Shown piece after piece: positions 7,611-15,504 of a DNA stretch of 24,281 nt (its first letter is position 1; each line of letters begins with the position of its first letter). Made by a program: the position numbers and the translations under genes. This DNA is from a virus. The stretch spans positions 1 to 24,281 of the IMG/VR virus record IMGVR_UViG_3300027608_000148. One strand, given 5' to 3'. Under the pieces are notes generated by a model that was not told where the DNA came from, ran no database searches, and saw only the letters and a program-made list of their open reading frames with translations.

Positions 7611-8257
7611 TGGCTTACGATTTTAATGGGACGAGTCAGTCTCTGCAAACAGCAAGCGCACCAGCATCGGTGCTGCCAATAACTATGGCGTGTTGGTTTA
7701 ATTTAACGTCTGCCACGGCAAGCCAAACGCTTTTGTCCATAGCTCACTCAAGCGGTGGCTTTGTTGGGCCGCGATTATTAGCAGAGGGGGCAGTGGTCGG
7801 TGACCCAATACGGGCAGATTACACCGTCAGCGGTTCTTCTGGTTTTGCCAGAACTACAAGCGGATATAGTGCGAACACTTGGCATCACGCTTGCGGAGTC
7901 TATACATCGGAAGTATCGCGCTCGGCATATTTGGACGGAGGAAGCAGCGCAACTGATATAACGAATGTTGTTGGAACATTGACGGTAAACGCATTGACGA
8001 TTGCGGGGCGATTTAACAACGGCTCGATTGGCTTGCTTGCTTTCGGAAGAATCGCAGAAGTCGGCATCTGGAACGCCGCCCTCACCGCCGCCGAAATCTC
8101 CAGCCTCGCCAAAGGCATGACCTGCGACAAAATCCGCCCGCAGTCGCTCGTATTCTACGCTCCGCTCGTCCGAGACCTTAACGACCAAAAAGGCGGCATC
8201 GCCATCACAAACAACAACGGCGCAACCGTCGCCAACCATACAAGAGTCTATGCCTAA
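7610..8257 (+). CDS. LamG/concanavalin A-like lectin-fold protein
   Basis: This 215-residue protein carries a LamG-type (concanavalin A-like) domain over nearly its whole length. Visible family features are FNGTSQSL at the first strand, ITMACWFNL, SANTWHHACGVY, RSAYLDGGSS and the closing GRIAEVGIWNAALTAAEIS. A short tail (residues about 175-215) follows, with SLVFYAPLVRDLNDQKGG. Such domains bind glycans on virion surfaces or host cells. The frame extends further upstream, but that part only shadows the previous gene; the TAATG start at 7610 begins exactly at the domain. Position between portal and prohead protease genes, not among tail genes, suggests a head-associated adhesin or decoration protein, an inference. 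Confidence 0.85.
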   Translation: MAYDFNGTSQSLQTASAPASVLPITMACWFNLTSATASQTLLSIAHSSGGFVGPRLLAEGAVVGDPIRADYTVSGSSGFARTTSGYSANTWHHACGVYTSEVSRSAYLDGGSSATDITNVVGTLTVNALTIAGRFNNGSIGLLAFGRIAEVGIWNAALTAAEISSLAKGMTCDKIRPQSLVFYAPLVRDLNDQKGGIAITNNNGATVANHTRVYA

Positions 8258-8675
8258 TTATTACAATCGAACAAATCCTTCAGATCTTCGTGATTTGGCA
8301 CAATCCTTGATCGACACTTGGGAAGAGACAAACAACCCAAAACTTCAAGAGTGGATTGCAGCCCCACCGAAGCCAGCGCCAAATGCAATTTGGGATAATG
8401 GTCAATGGGTAATTCCTCCACCGCCTTCGTGGACAGCAGAAGAATGGTTGAACAAGGAAGGATACAATTCGACCGGGCTTGTGACGCTTCTTGATTTGAG
8501 CGGGCAACTCATTTCAGCAGGCAAATCATCGCCAAAACTGACGGCAGTTAAAGGTTGGACGGATGGGATGATTGCAGCATATGCGGCAGATCAAGCGCCT
8601 CGAAGCGATTGGACAAATGCTCCATTTGGTTTTACAGAAACAACGCAAGAAGCAATCGCAATATTGAACTCTTAA
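8250..8675 (+). CDS. Hypothetical protein, Pro/Trp-rich, 141 aa
   Basis: The 141-residue product overlaps the LamG-like gene by 8 bases. A short helical N-terminus (DLRDLAQSLIDTWEETNNP) leads to a proline-rich stretch, APPKPAPNAIWDNGQWVIPPPP. The rest is mixed helix with LVTLLDLSGQLISAGKSS near the middle. The WDNGQWVIPPPP element resembles short segments in small phage proteins encoded beside fibres; compare WDGSLETWQPPEG in the gene at 17611. I do not recognise a defined family. It may assist or form part of the neighbouring surface proteins. Confidence 0.6.
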   Translation: MPNYYNRTNPSDLRDLAQSLIDTWEETNNPKLQEWIAAPPKPAPNAIWDNGQWVIPPPPSWTAEEWLNKEGYNSTGLVTLLDLSGQLISAGKSSPKLTAVKGWTDGMIAAYAADQAPRSDWTNAPFGFTETTQEAIAILNS

Positions 8676-8678
8676 AAT

Positions 8679-9242
8679 ATGGCAAACGAATTAAACACAG
8701 CGCAACCGGCAACAGGTCTAACGTTAACCGCTCAACTCTTTAAATCTGGGATCACGGTAGGCTCGGCGATAACTTGCGCGGAGATTGGGACAACTCGTTT
8801 CTATACTGGTAATATGCCAGCGATCACAGCGGGGACATATCAAGTCGCTTTTTATAATTCCACAACTCCTATTGCCAGCGGCTCGATTGCGTGGAACGGA
8901 TCGACTGAGATTCTTGTGAATGATCTTTCAACCGCCACAACGGCAGGGACGGCAATAGCCGTAAGATCAGAGATTGGCGTGGAACTCGCACGCATTGATG
9001 TTGCAACTTCTAGTAGGCTTGCCAGCGCGTCATACACAACGCCACCAACTGCGGCAGCAAATGCAAGCGCCGTCAGAACCGAACTCACGCCAGAACTGAC
9101 TGAGATCGGCGAGATACACGGGATACACGGCCTCGATATTGCAAACGCTCTAACCGTCACGCCAACTCAGCGATCATCCGGCGCAATTACGCAAGCGATC
9201 ACCGGAGACGGCACTACGAATACGGTTGTAACTCGGATTTAA
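8679..9242 (+). CDS. Putative fibre/baseplate-like structural protein, 187 aa
   Basis: This 187-residue, Thr/Ala-rich protein starts with a beta domain (about residues 1-85: LTLTAQLFKSGITVGSAI, GTYQVAFYNSTTPIASG). A repetitive helical linker follows with two related units, AVRSEIGVELARIDVATSSRL and AVRTELTPELTEIGEI. The end reads VTPTQRSSGAITQAITGDG. Both the Ala-rich SSRL...Y..PPTAAANA linker and the last motif are common in phage structural proteins of unknown role. No enzyme motif is present. It follows the previous gene after 3 bases without a Shine-Dalgarno sequence. Confidence 0.6.
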   Translation: MANELNTAQPATGLTLTAQLFKSGITVGSAITCAEIGTTRFYTGNMPAITAGTYQVAFYNSTTPIASGSIAWNGSTEILVNDLSTATTAGTAIAVRSEIGVELARIDVATSSRLASASYTTPPTAAANASAVRTELTPELTEIGEIHGIHGLDIANALTVTPTQRSSGAITQAITGDGTTNTVVTRI

Positions 9243-9245
9243 AAA

Positions 9246-9716
9246 ATGATCGCATCCTTGCTCATTGCAACGCAAGGCTTGCTGGCAAGCCCGACGCCGC
9301 TATCAATCGGCGTGCAGGGGCTATTGGTGGTGCAGATCGCGCCTCCAATCTCGCCGACCGATCTACCTGGAGGCGGTGGCGGGGAGAGATTACGCAAGGA
9401 CACCATTGTTAATGTTCGTGGGAACAAAACCCGAATCACTTGCCATGCTCCAAGTGTAGAAGTTTCCTCGTCATTTAAAATTGAAGGATGCCGAACAGGA
9501 ATAAATCTCAGCGGAGTCGGTATTGATTGCTTTGCGATGGTGGAAGCAACAGGAACGCGCACGCATTTGTGCTCATCGAGGGTGAGGCAACGGATATCAA
9601 CATCATTCGAGATCGTGGGATGCGCTCCAGATGACGAGGCGCAGATCATGGCCGTCGTTCAGTCCGCGCTTGAGCAACAGATTCTCGACGACATAGTGCA
9701 TAGGTATTCCGACTAA
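9246..9716 (+). CDS. Hypothetical protein with Gly-rich linker, 156 aa
   Basis: The 156-residue product has a hydrophobic N-terminal 30 residues with a repeated idea (IATQGLLAS, IGVQGLLVV), a PGGGGGERLRKD linker, then a beta-rich domain with four cysteines (TCHAP, EGCRTG, GIDCFAM, VGCAP among them) and a helical end (DDEAQIMAVVQSALEQQILDDIV). The N-terminus is not a clear signal peptide; the repeated GLL motif resembles small phage structural proteins. Function is unknown. It is the last gene before the protease/scaffold and closes the 6697-9716 block. Confidence 0.55.
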   Translation: MIASLLIATQGLLASPTPLSIGVQGLLVVQIAPPISPTDLPGGGGGERLRKDTIVNVRGNKTRITCHAPSVEVSSSFKIEGCRTGINLSGVGIDCFAMVEATGTRTHLCSSRVRQRISTSFEIVGCAPDDEAQIMAVVQSALEQQILDDIVHRYSD

Positions 9717-9735
9717 TTGACATCCGCGCCTTCGC

Positions 9736-10593
9736 ATGGATGTCATCGAAGGCGTATCAATAATTTCAATAGGCGAAGCGAAAGGCCACGGGCTTTATGT
9801 TGACGAGCAGACTTTGATGGAGGTCAAAGAATGCGCGGAGTCATACAAGGGCGGCGTAAAGGTCAACCTCGACCACGGCGCAGGCATTAAAGACATCGTC
9901 GGCTTCGTAAACAATTTCCGCATCGTCGGATCGCAACTTCTCGGCGATCTCAACCTCCTGCAAACATCGCCCATGCACGATTACGTCTTGGAGATTTCAA
10001 GCAAACTCCCCGACACGTTCGGGATCAGCATCGCATTCAGCGGGCCGATCCGCGAAGTGGATGGAATGAGCTTCGCGAGTTGCGCGGAACTTTACAGCGC
10101 CGATCTCGTGCAAACACCCGCTGCAAATGCGACCGGCTTGTTCTCATTCACGGCCAAGCAAGTTGACAAATTTTTCAAACAAATGGAAGACGCACAAATC
10201 GAAATCGAACCAAAAGAGGACGAGATCAGCATCGCTGACATCGTTTCTCGTCTCGCCGCTCTTGAAACCGCTTTTGGCGACTACAAGAACAAAATGGAAA
10301 TGCCAGCCGCAGAGCCAGCCGCAGAGCCAATGAAAGAAGAGATGGCCGCTGAACTCAGCGCAATTTCCAAGCTCGAAGCCAAGCTCGACACGATCATCAG
10401 CAACTTCGGAGCCGCCCCAGTTAAGGCTTCGGTAGTCGCAGAAGAAAAAGCCGAAGAGAAATTCGACTTGAAAGCGATCATCACCCAGAAGACCGAAGAA
10501 CTCGGCAGCCGCACCGAAGCAATTCGATTCGCAATGCGTAACCATCGCGAAGCCTACATTGAAGCCCGCGACAACAACCAACTCAACTTTTAA
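9736..10593 (+). CDS. Prohead serine protease with scaffold-like C-terminus
   Basis: The 285-residue protein combines a prohead protease of the GPO/S78-like group (about residues 1-140) with a scaffold-like C-terminal half. A candidate catalytic set is His47 in VNLDHGAG, Ser98 in TFGISIAFSG and Asp123 in YSADLVQTPAAN, the classic order for this clan. The rest is acidic and helical, with an Ala/Glu/Pro repeat (PAAEPAAEP) near residues 190-197 and a predicted coiled coil (AISKLEAKLDTII), as in P2 gpO-type scaffold proteases. It should build the procapsid core, cleave itself and other head proteins and then leave. It precedes decoration and capsid genes. A 19-base gap upstream contains TTGACA. 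Confidence 0.8.
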   Translation: MDVIEGVSIISIGEAKGHGLYVDEQTLMEVKECAESYKGGVKVNLDHGAGIKDIVGFVNNFRIVGSQLLGDLNLLQTSPMHDYVLEISSKLPDTFGISIAFSGPIREVDGMSFASCAELYSADLVQTPAANATGLFSFTAKQVDKFFKQMEDAQIEIEPKEDEISIADIVSRLAALETAFGDYKNKMEMPAAEPAAEPMKEEMAAELSAISKLEAKLDTIISNFGAAPVKASVVAEEKAEEKFDLKAIITQKTEELGSRTEAIRFAMRNHREAYIEARDNNQLNF

Positions 10594-10606
10594 TCCCAAC
10601 TAATTT

Positions 10607-10966
10607 ATGGCAACACAAAACGACAACGGCATTCGGAGCTTTAGCTTCGCATCCGCGATCACCGCGAACACGCTCGTCAACATATCGGGCGCAAACGCTG
10701 CGCAAGCAGCATCAACCGGCGCAAATGCTATCGGAGTCGTCCAGAATGACGTCGCCGCTGGTGCTCAAGGCGCTGTCAAACTTTTCTTCCCATCCCAGTT
10801 CGGCATCGTGTCCGCGATTGTGACAGCCGGTAATACCGTTTTTGCGGTGACCAGCGGTCTGATCCTCGGCACATACGCCAACGCTTCGACCGTCACTCTT
10901 GGAGTTGCGATCAACAGCGGCGTTGCTGGCGACGTCGTCGAATACGTTCCTAAGTTCAACCAATAA
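10607..10966 (+). CDS. Head decoration protein, DUF2190-like
   Basis: This 119-residue, Ala/Gly/Val-rich protein is nearly all short beta strands: RSFSFASAITANTLVNIS, AIGVVQNDVAAGAQGAVKLF, GNTVFAVTSGLILG, ASTVTLGVAINSGVAGDVVEYV. It matches the DUF2190 pattern, in which the conserved G.V...aaGe...V.l reads as IGVVQNDVAAGAQGAVKL. These proteins sit directly before the major capsid gene and decorate or stabilise the expanded capsid. The size is right for the family. The upstream leader is A/T-rich and has no Shine-Dalgarno sequence. Confidence 0.72.
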   Translation: MATQNDNGIRSFSFASAITANTLVNISGANAAQAASTGANAIGVVQNDVAAGAQGAVKLFFPSQFGIVSAIVTAGNTVFAVTSGLILGTYANASTVTLGVAINSGVAGDVVEYVPKFNQ

Positions 10967-10978
10967 TTTAACACTACT

Positions 10979-11932
10979 ATGGCACTCTCATACACAACCA
11001 TCCGCGCTGATATTGCGCAGGCCGTTTTTGAAGGTCTTTCCAACAAAAACAATTTGTTCATCGGCACAGAAGTAATGCCCGTGTTCTCCTCAGACGTTCG
11101 CTCCGGCGCATATCTGAAGCTGAACCTCGGCGACTCCGAAGCCCTCAACGACGACGTTCTCAAGATCGCCGCTGGTGCTGGATATCCCCGCACAAGCCGC
11201 CGTTTCACGAGCGACTCGTTCGACGCTATCGAATACGGTCTTGAAGAGGTTCTTCCTGACTCCAACCGCCGCGATCTCGACAGATTTTTCGACACCGAAG
11301 TGAACATCGCCGCGATGCTCCTCCGCCAGATCCAAGTCTCCCACGAGGCCCGCGTTGCTTCCGCAGCATTCGCCGCCAACGGACTGACAGCGATCAGCGC
11401 CAGCGCAGCCTACAGCGACGCGAACATCACATCGTTCGACGTTCCCGGTGACGTGGCTCAAGCAAAGCTCGAACTCGCCAAATATGGCGTTCTTGCAAAC
11501 ACCTTGATCATGTCTATGCCTTTGTTTGAGCGCATCCGCCGCTCCGCTAAGGTTCAAAACCAGTTCTTCGGCATCGTTCCTTCGGATCAAAGCCGTCTCC
11601 TTAGCGAAGGCGAAGTTGCCGCCGCTGTCGGAGTCGACCGCGTTCTCGTAGGCCGCGCACCAAAGAACACCGCCGCAAAAGGTCAGACCTATGCCGGTGG
11701 GTTCATCTGGAGCAACACCTATATGGCCCTCGCCAACACGGTTGGTGGAGAGTTCTCCGGTGGTGGATTCGGTCGCACGATCGTATGGGCTGCTGATAGT
11801 CCCGTGCCTTTCGTTTCCGAAACCTATCGCGACGAAGCTCGCCGCGCCGACGTTCTCCGCGTTCGTCAGAACAGCGCCGAGAAAGTCATCGACGGTTCCA
11901 GCATCATCCGTATCACAACCGGATACGTGTAA
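10979..11932 (+). CDS. Major capsid protein
   Basis: The 317-residue product follows the protease and decoration genes and is itself followed by a terminator, the usual place and setting for the most abundant virion protein. Sequence features fit an HK97-fold capsid protein: an early YLKLNLGDSEALND, RRFTSDSFDAIEYGLEEVLPDSNRRD spanning the likely E-loop and spine region, VSHEARVASAAF helix, a domain start AKLELAKYGVLANTLIMSMPLFERIRRS, then VLVGRAP and YMALANTVGG. The fold is inferred from position and these features; no diagnostic catalytic motif exists. Codons are strongly biased to C-ending forms, consistent with high expression. Confidence 0.85.
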   Translation: MALSYTTIRADIAQAVFEGLSNKNNLFIGTEVMPVFSSDVRSGAYLKLNLGDSEALNDDVLKIAAGAGYPRTSRRFTSDSFDAIEYGLEEVLPDSNRRDLDRFFDTEVNIAAMLLRQIQVSHEARVASAAFAANGLTAISASAAYSDANITSFDVPGDVAQAKLELAKYGVLANTLIMSMPLFERIRRSAKVQNQFFGIVPSDQSRLLSEGEVAAAVGVDRVLVGRAPKNTAAKGQTYAGGFIWSNTYMALANTVGGEFSGGGFGRTIVWAADSPVPFVSETYRDEARRADVLRVRQNSAEKVIDGSSIIRITTGYV

Positions 11933-11955
11933 GATTCCCCGCAAGTAAGCATCGG

Positions 11956-11990
11956 AAAAGCCACCTCGAAAGGGGTGGCTTTTTTGTTTT
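11956..11990 (+). terminator. Intrinsic terminator after the capsid gene
   Basis: A perfect 10-bp stem, AAAAGCCACC at 11956-11965 paired with GGTGGCTTTT at 11974-11983, encloses an 8-base loop and runs into TTTTTTGTTTT. It lies 23 bases after the capsid stop. It probably trims or attenuates transcription so that capsid mRNA exceeds that of the glycosyltransferase genes downstream. The A-rich 5' arm makes it potentially active on the opposite strand too. Confidence 0.88.
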
Positions 11991-12016
11991 TGTTGACATA
12001 TACTTCAAGAGTAAAC

Positions 12017-13690
12017 ATGAAACAAAAACAGAAGCTAGTCGCAGGCTTAATTTGCGGCAACGAAGAGCCGCGCATCGCTCGATGCGTTAAGTCACTCCAA
12101 CAGATATGCGACGAGATCGTTATCGTTCGCGCGATCGGAGCACTCAAGCCAGATCGCACGCTAGAAATAGCAAAGGAACTAGGTTGCCATGTTGACGAAT
12201 ATCTCAACTCTCCGCTAGTCGCCGACTGGGAACATCTCGACAATTTCGGCGAAGCCAGGAACAAAGCATTTGCGAAAGCATACGAGCTAGCCGGAAAAGA
12301 AGGCTGGGTAATGTGGGCAGACTGCGACGACATCATTGAACCGGCAATGGTCGCGCCTACGCTCGCCGCGCTTGAAGAATGTCCGCCGGAGCAGGACTGG
12401 ATCTTGACCGACTACGTTATTCCGGAACAAGGGAAACGCGCACCACGCGAGCGTTTCTTTCGTTACAAAACAGCGTGGTGGCATCGCCCCGTTCATGAAA
12501 ACGCGCAGCCAACGAAGGACGTTCAAGTGTATATGCGGCGCGACTTGGAGATCACGCACAAGCCGCCGCTATGTCATCGCAACAGCAGCGAGCGCAACCG
12601 CCGCATATTGATGCACCAAGACCGGATGACGTCGCACTTCAAGTTTTACCTACACTATGAGAACTTCATCGCAGGCAACAAGGAACTCGCCGCGAAATAC
12701 GGCTCCGAAGCCTTAGCCTTGAGCGATCTGGATGGCGTTAATCGCTACGAGATTCTTTTAAACTGCGCCAACATTACGAGCGGGGAAACATCGCTCAACC
12801 TAGCACGCAAGGCCAAGGAGCTTGAGCCGAAGCGCCGCGAAGCCTACGGACTGGAGGCAAGCATTCTGCTTGATGATAAAAAATACCAAGAAGCGCTGAA
12901 AGTGGTAGAAGAAATGCTCGAAGTGCCGACACCGAAGTTCCCACAATGGACGCATCGAAAGGAATGGTATGGGTGGAAAGGCGATCAACTCTACGCTTGG
13001 GTGCTTCGCTTACTCGGACGCAACGAAGACGCCGAAGAGATCGAGCGCGAGACGTTGGCGGGATCGAACAAGCCTAAGATATCACTAGTCCACGCAACGC
13101 GAGGGAGGCCGGTAGAAGCCGTTCAATGCATGACGCTGTGGCTTTCCCGCGCAACGCACCCAGAACGTGTAGAGCATATCTTCGCGGTCGATCACGACGA
13201 CGAGACAGCAGACATTCTAAAACGCTTCCGATCTGTGACGCAAAAAGACCAAGGGTATTCAGTCGGAGCTTGGAACTTAGGAGCGGCCAAGGCGTCGGGG
13301 GATATTATTATACAACTTTCGGACGACTGGGAATGTCCTCCAGGGTGGGACGAAATGATAGAAAAGCGACTCGACATTTCAAAACCTCAAATTCTGCGGA
13401 TTTCGGACGGATATAGAAAAGACGAATTACTATGCATGGCGATCTTAACGTGTAAATATTATGAGCAAAATGGACTATTTAACCCAAGATTTCGAAACGT
13501 CTATTCGGACACCGACTTCACCTTTCGTGCCGCGAAAAATGGGGCGATTGTGGACGCTCGTGATATTAGCATCGTTCATCACCACCCGTTTTTTGAAGAG
13601 CGTCCGCTCGATGCGACATATCAGCGCGGCAACGATCCGGCGGAATATGAAAGAGCGAAGGCAATTTTTGAAGAACTCCACCCGAAATGA
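12017..13690 (+). CDS. Two-domain glycosyltransferase (GT2-like, TPR-like middle)
   Basis: This 557-residue protein holds two GT-A-like domains. The first (about 1-180) has LVAGLICGNEEPRIARCVKSL, DEIVIV, the conserved HLDNFGEARNKAF and a metal-site WVMWADCDD (Asp at 102, 104, 105), as in SPO-type family 2 transferases. Residues about 220-345 are paired helices like TPR units (NRYEILLNCANITSG, REAYGLEASILLDDKKYQEALKV). The second domain (about 353-557) shows ISLVHATRGRP, AWNLGAAKASGDII and LSDDWECPPGW. The frame opens at 11975, but that lies in the terminator, so the Met at 12017 is preferred. A TTGACA ends 18 bases before it. It opens a glycosyltransferase cassette; the acceptor (virion protein, DNA or host glycan) is unknown. 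Confidence 0.85.
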   Translation: MKQKQKLVAGLICGNEEPRIARCVKSLQQICDEIVIVRAIGALKPDRTLEIAKELGCHVDEYLNSPLVADWEHLDNFGEARNKAFAKAYELAGKEGWVMWADCDDIIEPAMVAPTLAALEECPPEQDWILTDYVIPEQGKRAPRERFFRYKTAWWHRPVHENAQPTKDVQVYMRRDLEITHKPPLCHRNSSERNRRILMHQDRMTSHFKFYLHYENFIAGNKELAAKYGSEALALSDLDGVNRYEILLNCANITSGETSLNLARKAKELEPKRREAYGLEASILLDDKKYQEALKVVEEMLEVPTPKFPQWTHRKEWYGWKGDQLYAWVLRLLGRNEDAEEIERETLAGSNKPKISLVHATRGRPVEAVQCMTLWLSRATHPERVEHIFAVDHDDETADILKRFRSVTQKDQGYSVGAWNLGAAKASGDIIIQLSDDWECPPGWDEMIEKRLDISKPQILRISDGYRKDELLCMAILTCKYYEQNGLFNPRFRNVYSDTDFTFRAAKNGAIVDARDISIVHHHPFFEERPLDATYQRGNDPAEYERAKAIFEELHPK

Positions 13691-13944
13691 GTGATACACC
13701 AGAGACGAATAGCATTATCCGTAATGCTCAAGCATCCGATCACCCGCCGACTCGCTTAGCAGCAACGCTAACCGTGAAATGTGAGAAACTGGAGCGCGAG
13801 CGCGACGAGGCACGAGGGGTTTTAAAACGCATCGCTCACGCAAGCATGAATGCACGACACAAAGAAGAAGACTATGCAGAATGGGAAAAGGCAGTAGAAT
13901 CACTTCAAGGCATCTGCGAAGAAAAGAATTTTATAAATGAATAA
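13687..13944 (+). CDS. Small coiled-coil hypothetical protein, 85 aa
   Basis: The 85-residue product starts on an ATGA overlap with the two-domain glycosyltransferase gene and overlaps the next gene by 8 bases. It begins MSDTPETNS, a start typical of a widespread class of small phage proteins, and continues with a charged heptad-like helix (CEKLERERDEARGVLKRI) and a second helix (YAEWEKAVESLQGI). No enzymatic motif is seen. It could be a helper or simply a passenger in the glycosyltransferase cassette. Confidence 0.65.
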   Translation: MSDTPETNSIIRNAQASDHPPTRLAATLTVKCEKLERERDEARGVLKRIAHASMNARHKEEDYAEWEKAVESLQGICEEKNFINE

Positions 13945-14521
13945 AGACGTCACTCTCATCGTATTTGAAGGCTTAAGGTCTAGGCACGAACAAAGCGGGA
14001 AATTATTTAAACACCTTTGTGGCTTGGGTGGATTTGGCGACGCTGTTTACATCGCTGAAGACTGCACGTATCAGCAAGCGATGCACTGGGAACTGGGTCG
14101 CTTTGCCGACTATATCGACACTTCCCATGCGCTCATTTGCACGCACGACGGGTTCATTGCAAACCCTCACTTGTGGGATGATTCATGGCTTGAATACGAC
14201 CTGATAGGAGCGCCTTGGCCTGCGTGTTGGAACGTCGGGCATCGCGTCGGCAATACCGGATTCACGCTCCAGAGCATGAAATTCCTACAAATGGCAGCGA
14301 AGGCCGAGTCACTTTGGAAGGGCGAGGCAGGGGATGTTTTCTTGTGTCGCACAATGGAGCAAGGCTTTCGAGATAACGGCATAAAATATGCGCCGGTAAG
14401 TGTAGCAGCGGCGTTCTCTTGGGAGCATTACATTCACGAAAACACGGCAGGGCCGGATCGCTCATTCGGATTTCACGGCTGGGTCGCAGGGAAAACGCGA
14501 GAACAATACTATACGTTTTGA
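13937..14521 (+). CDS. DUF5672-type putative glycosyltransferase
   Basis: The 194-residue protein matches DUF5672, a group linked to nucleotide-sugar transferases. Seen in order: VTLIVFEGL at the first strand, AMHWELGRFADYIDTSHALICTHDGF (51-73 region, ending HDGF), WLEYDLIGAPW (84-94), RVGNTGFTLQS (103-113), DVFLCR (133-138), FSWEH (160-164) and SFGFHGW (176-182). Nearly the whole family core is present and the length is normal. Context strengthens a glycosyl-transfer role: GT2-like and GT-B-like genes flank it. Its stop TGA overlaps the TTG start of the next gene. Confidence 0.78.
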   Translation: MNKDVTLIVFEGLRSRHEQSGKLFKHLCGLGGFGDAVYIAEDCTYQQAMHWELGRFADYIDTSHALICTHDGFIANPHLWDDSWLEYDLIGAPWPACWNVGHRVGNTGFTLQSMKFLQMAAKAESLWKGEAGDVFLCRTMEQGFRDNGIKYAPVSVAAAFSWEHYIHENTAGPDRSFGFHGWVAGKTREQYYTF

Positions 14522-15180
14522 ACATCCTAATTGTTTATCATTTGCGACTCGGAGATATCGCTCGGTGCTTGCCGATAGCGAAACACTTCGCGGATCAAGG
14601 CCACGATGTAATGTTTGAATGCCTGCCGGAGTATCACGGTCTTTTTGAAATGGTGGACTACTGCAAACCGCTTTACCCACAGAACGATCACAGCGGCTTT
14701 CACCGCGTCATCAACCTGCAAATTTGGCCGGACTTACACGAAGACTTTTGTGCGAGCGAGCTAGGCTGGAGTGATTACGTTTACGGACTTTTCCCAGAAG
14801 GCAAGGACATAGACCGGCAGATCGTGCTCAACTCTCCGGCAATAGTCACGCCACCCGAACTCAAGTCATGGGTTCTTTGTTTTCCGACCGGATACAGTCA
14901 GGATAAAAAGATCGACGTGCGGGACGTCATTACCGTCGCGCACCAAGTCGCCAACGGCAGGCCCGTTCTTTGCGCTGGAAAGGCCGCCCACGGCATGGCT
15001 GAGTTTGAGAGCATAGAATATATGTGCGCTTACATTCGGGACGCGCAAGAGGTTGTCACGATCAACACTTCGACCAGCATCCTTGCATCGGCACTCCGCA
15101 AAAGCTGGGTTCATATTTCGGACAGCCCCAAGCACGACTTCACGCATGCGAACCAGCGCCGTGTTGAGCGCAAGTTTTGA
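14518..15180 (+). CDS. Short GT-B-type glycosyltransferase (GT9-like)
   Basis: The frame extends up to 14419, but its early part shadows the DUF5672 gene. The natural start is TTG at 14518, in a TTGA overlap with the preceding stop, giving 220 residues that begin at the first strand (NILIVYHLRLGD). This strand and following helix (ARCLPIAKHFADQGHDVMFE) look like the N-terminal Rossmann half of heptosyltransferase-type GT-B enzymes, and EVVTINTSTSILASAL near residue 180 resembles their acceptor-side NTST/D-x-x motif region. The protein is shorter than usual GT9 enzymes (about 320-350 residues), so the domain set is reduced. The family is moderately certain; donor and acceptor are unknown. Confidence 0.65.
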   Translation: MNILIVYHLRLGDIARCLPIAKHFADQGHDVMFECLPEYHGLFEMVDYCKPLYPQNDHSGFHRVINLQIWPDLHEDFCASELGWSDYVYGLFPEGKDIDRQIVLNSPAIVTPPELKSWVLCFPTGYSQDKKIDVRDVITVAHQVANGRPVLCAGKAAHGMAEFESIEYMCAYIRDAQEVVTINTSTSILASALRKSWVHISDSPKHDFTHANQRRVERKF

Positions 15181-15195
15181 CGCATCGTCCCCTTT

Positions 15196-15504
15196 GTGGG
15201 ACTGCTTGATATATTTACAAACGACCTAAGCGCGATCATGAACGAGTTGCCGCTTGCGGTCACGTTCGGAGAGCGCAATTTTCTTGCGAACCGGACGACA
15301 TACCGGCGCGACAACAGCCTGACAGATGGCGGATTCATGGACTCCGCATCTATGACCATAACAGCGATCTACGACGCTTTCGTTCAGACCATTTCACTAG
15401 GTGACGTGCTCGTCATCGGCGGCAGGCGCTTTCGCGTAACGTCCGCCGAGCTTTCCCAAGACGCTGTCAGCGTCGATTTCACGCTAGAGGACATTAACAA
15501 ATGA
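15196..15504 (+). CDS. Head-tail joining protein (gpFII-like)
   Basis: The 102-residue product starts at GTG 15196. Its N-terminus (GLLDIFTNDLSAIMNELPLAVTFGER) and end (LGDVLVIGGRRFRVTSAELSQDAVSVDFTLED) fit the compact beta barrel of lambda gpFII-like attachment proteins, in which GD.l.i.g..y.V...........f.Le is typical. An internal ATG at 15238 is an alternative but would remove the typical first helix. It should link the portal/gpW complex to the tail. A TTGACG lies 13 bases before the GTG, and the first base run follows the preceding TGA. It is separated from its usual partners by the glycosyltransferase cassette. Confidence 0.65.
   Translation: MGLLDIFTNDLSAIMNELPLAVTFGERNFLANRTTYRRDNSLTDGGFMDSASMTITAIYDAFVQTISLGDVLVIGGRRFRVTSAELSQDAVSVDFTLEDINK

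Noticed and set aside
11090-11944. 284-codon minus-strand frame opposite the capsid gene
   Set aside because: Arises from strong codon bias in the capsid gene; no recognisable motif or start context.
11975-12016. Upstream extension of the two-domain glycosyltransferase frame (14 residues)
   Set aside because: It overlaps the terminator hairpin and T run and adds only a low-complexity hydrophobic leader, not a convincing signal peptide; the Met at 12017 begins at the domain.
11993-12022. TTGACA after the capsid terminator as a -35 box for the glycosyltransferase cassette
   Set aside because: No -10 element at 16-18 bases; that position falls on the start codon. Reported instead as part of the recurring TTGAC pattern.
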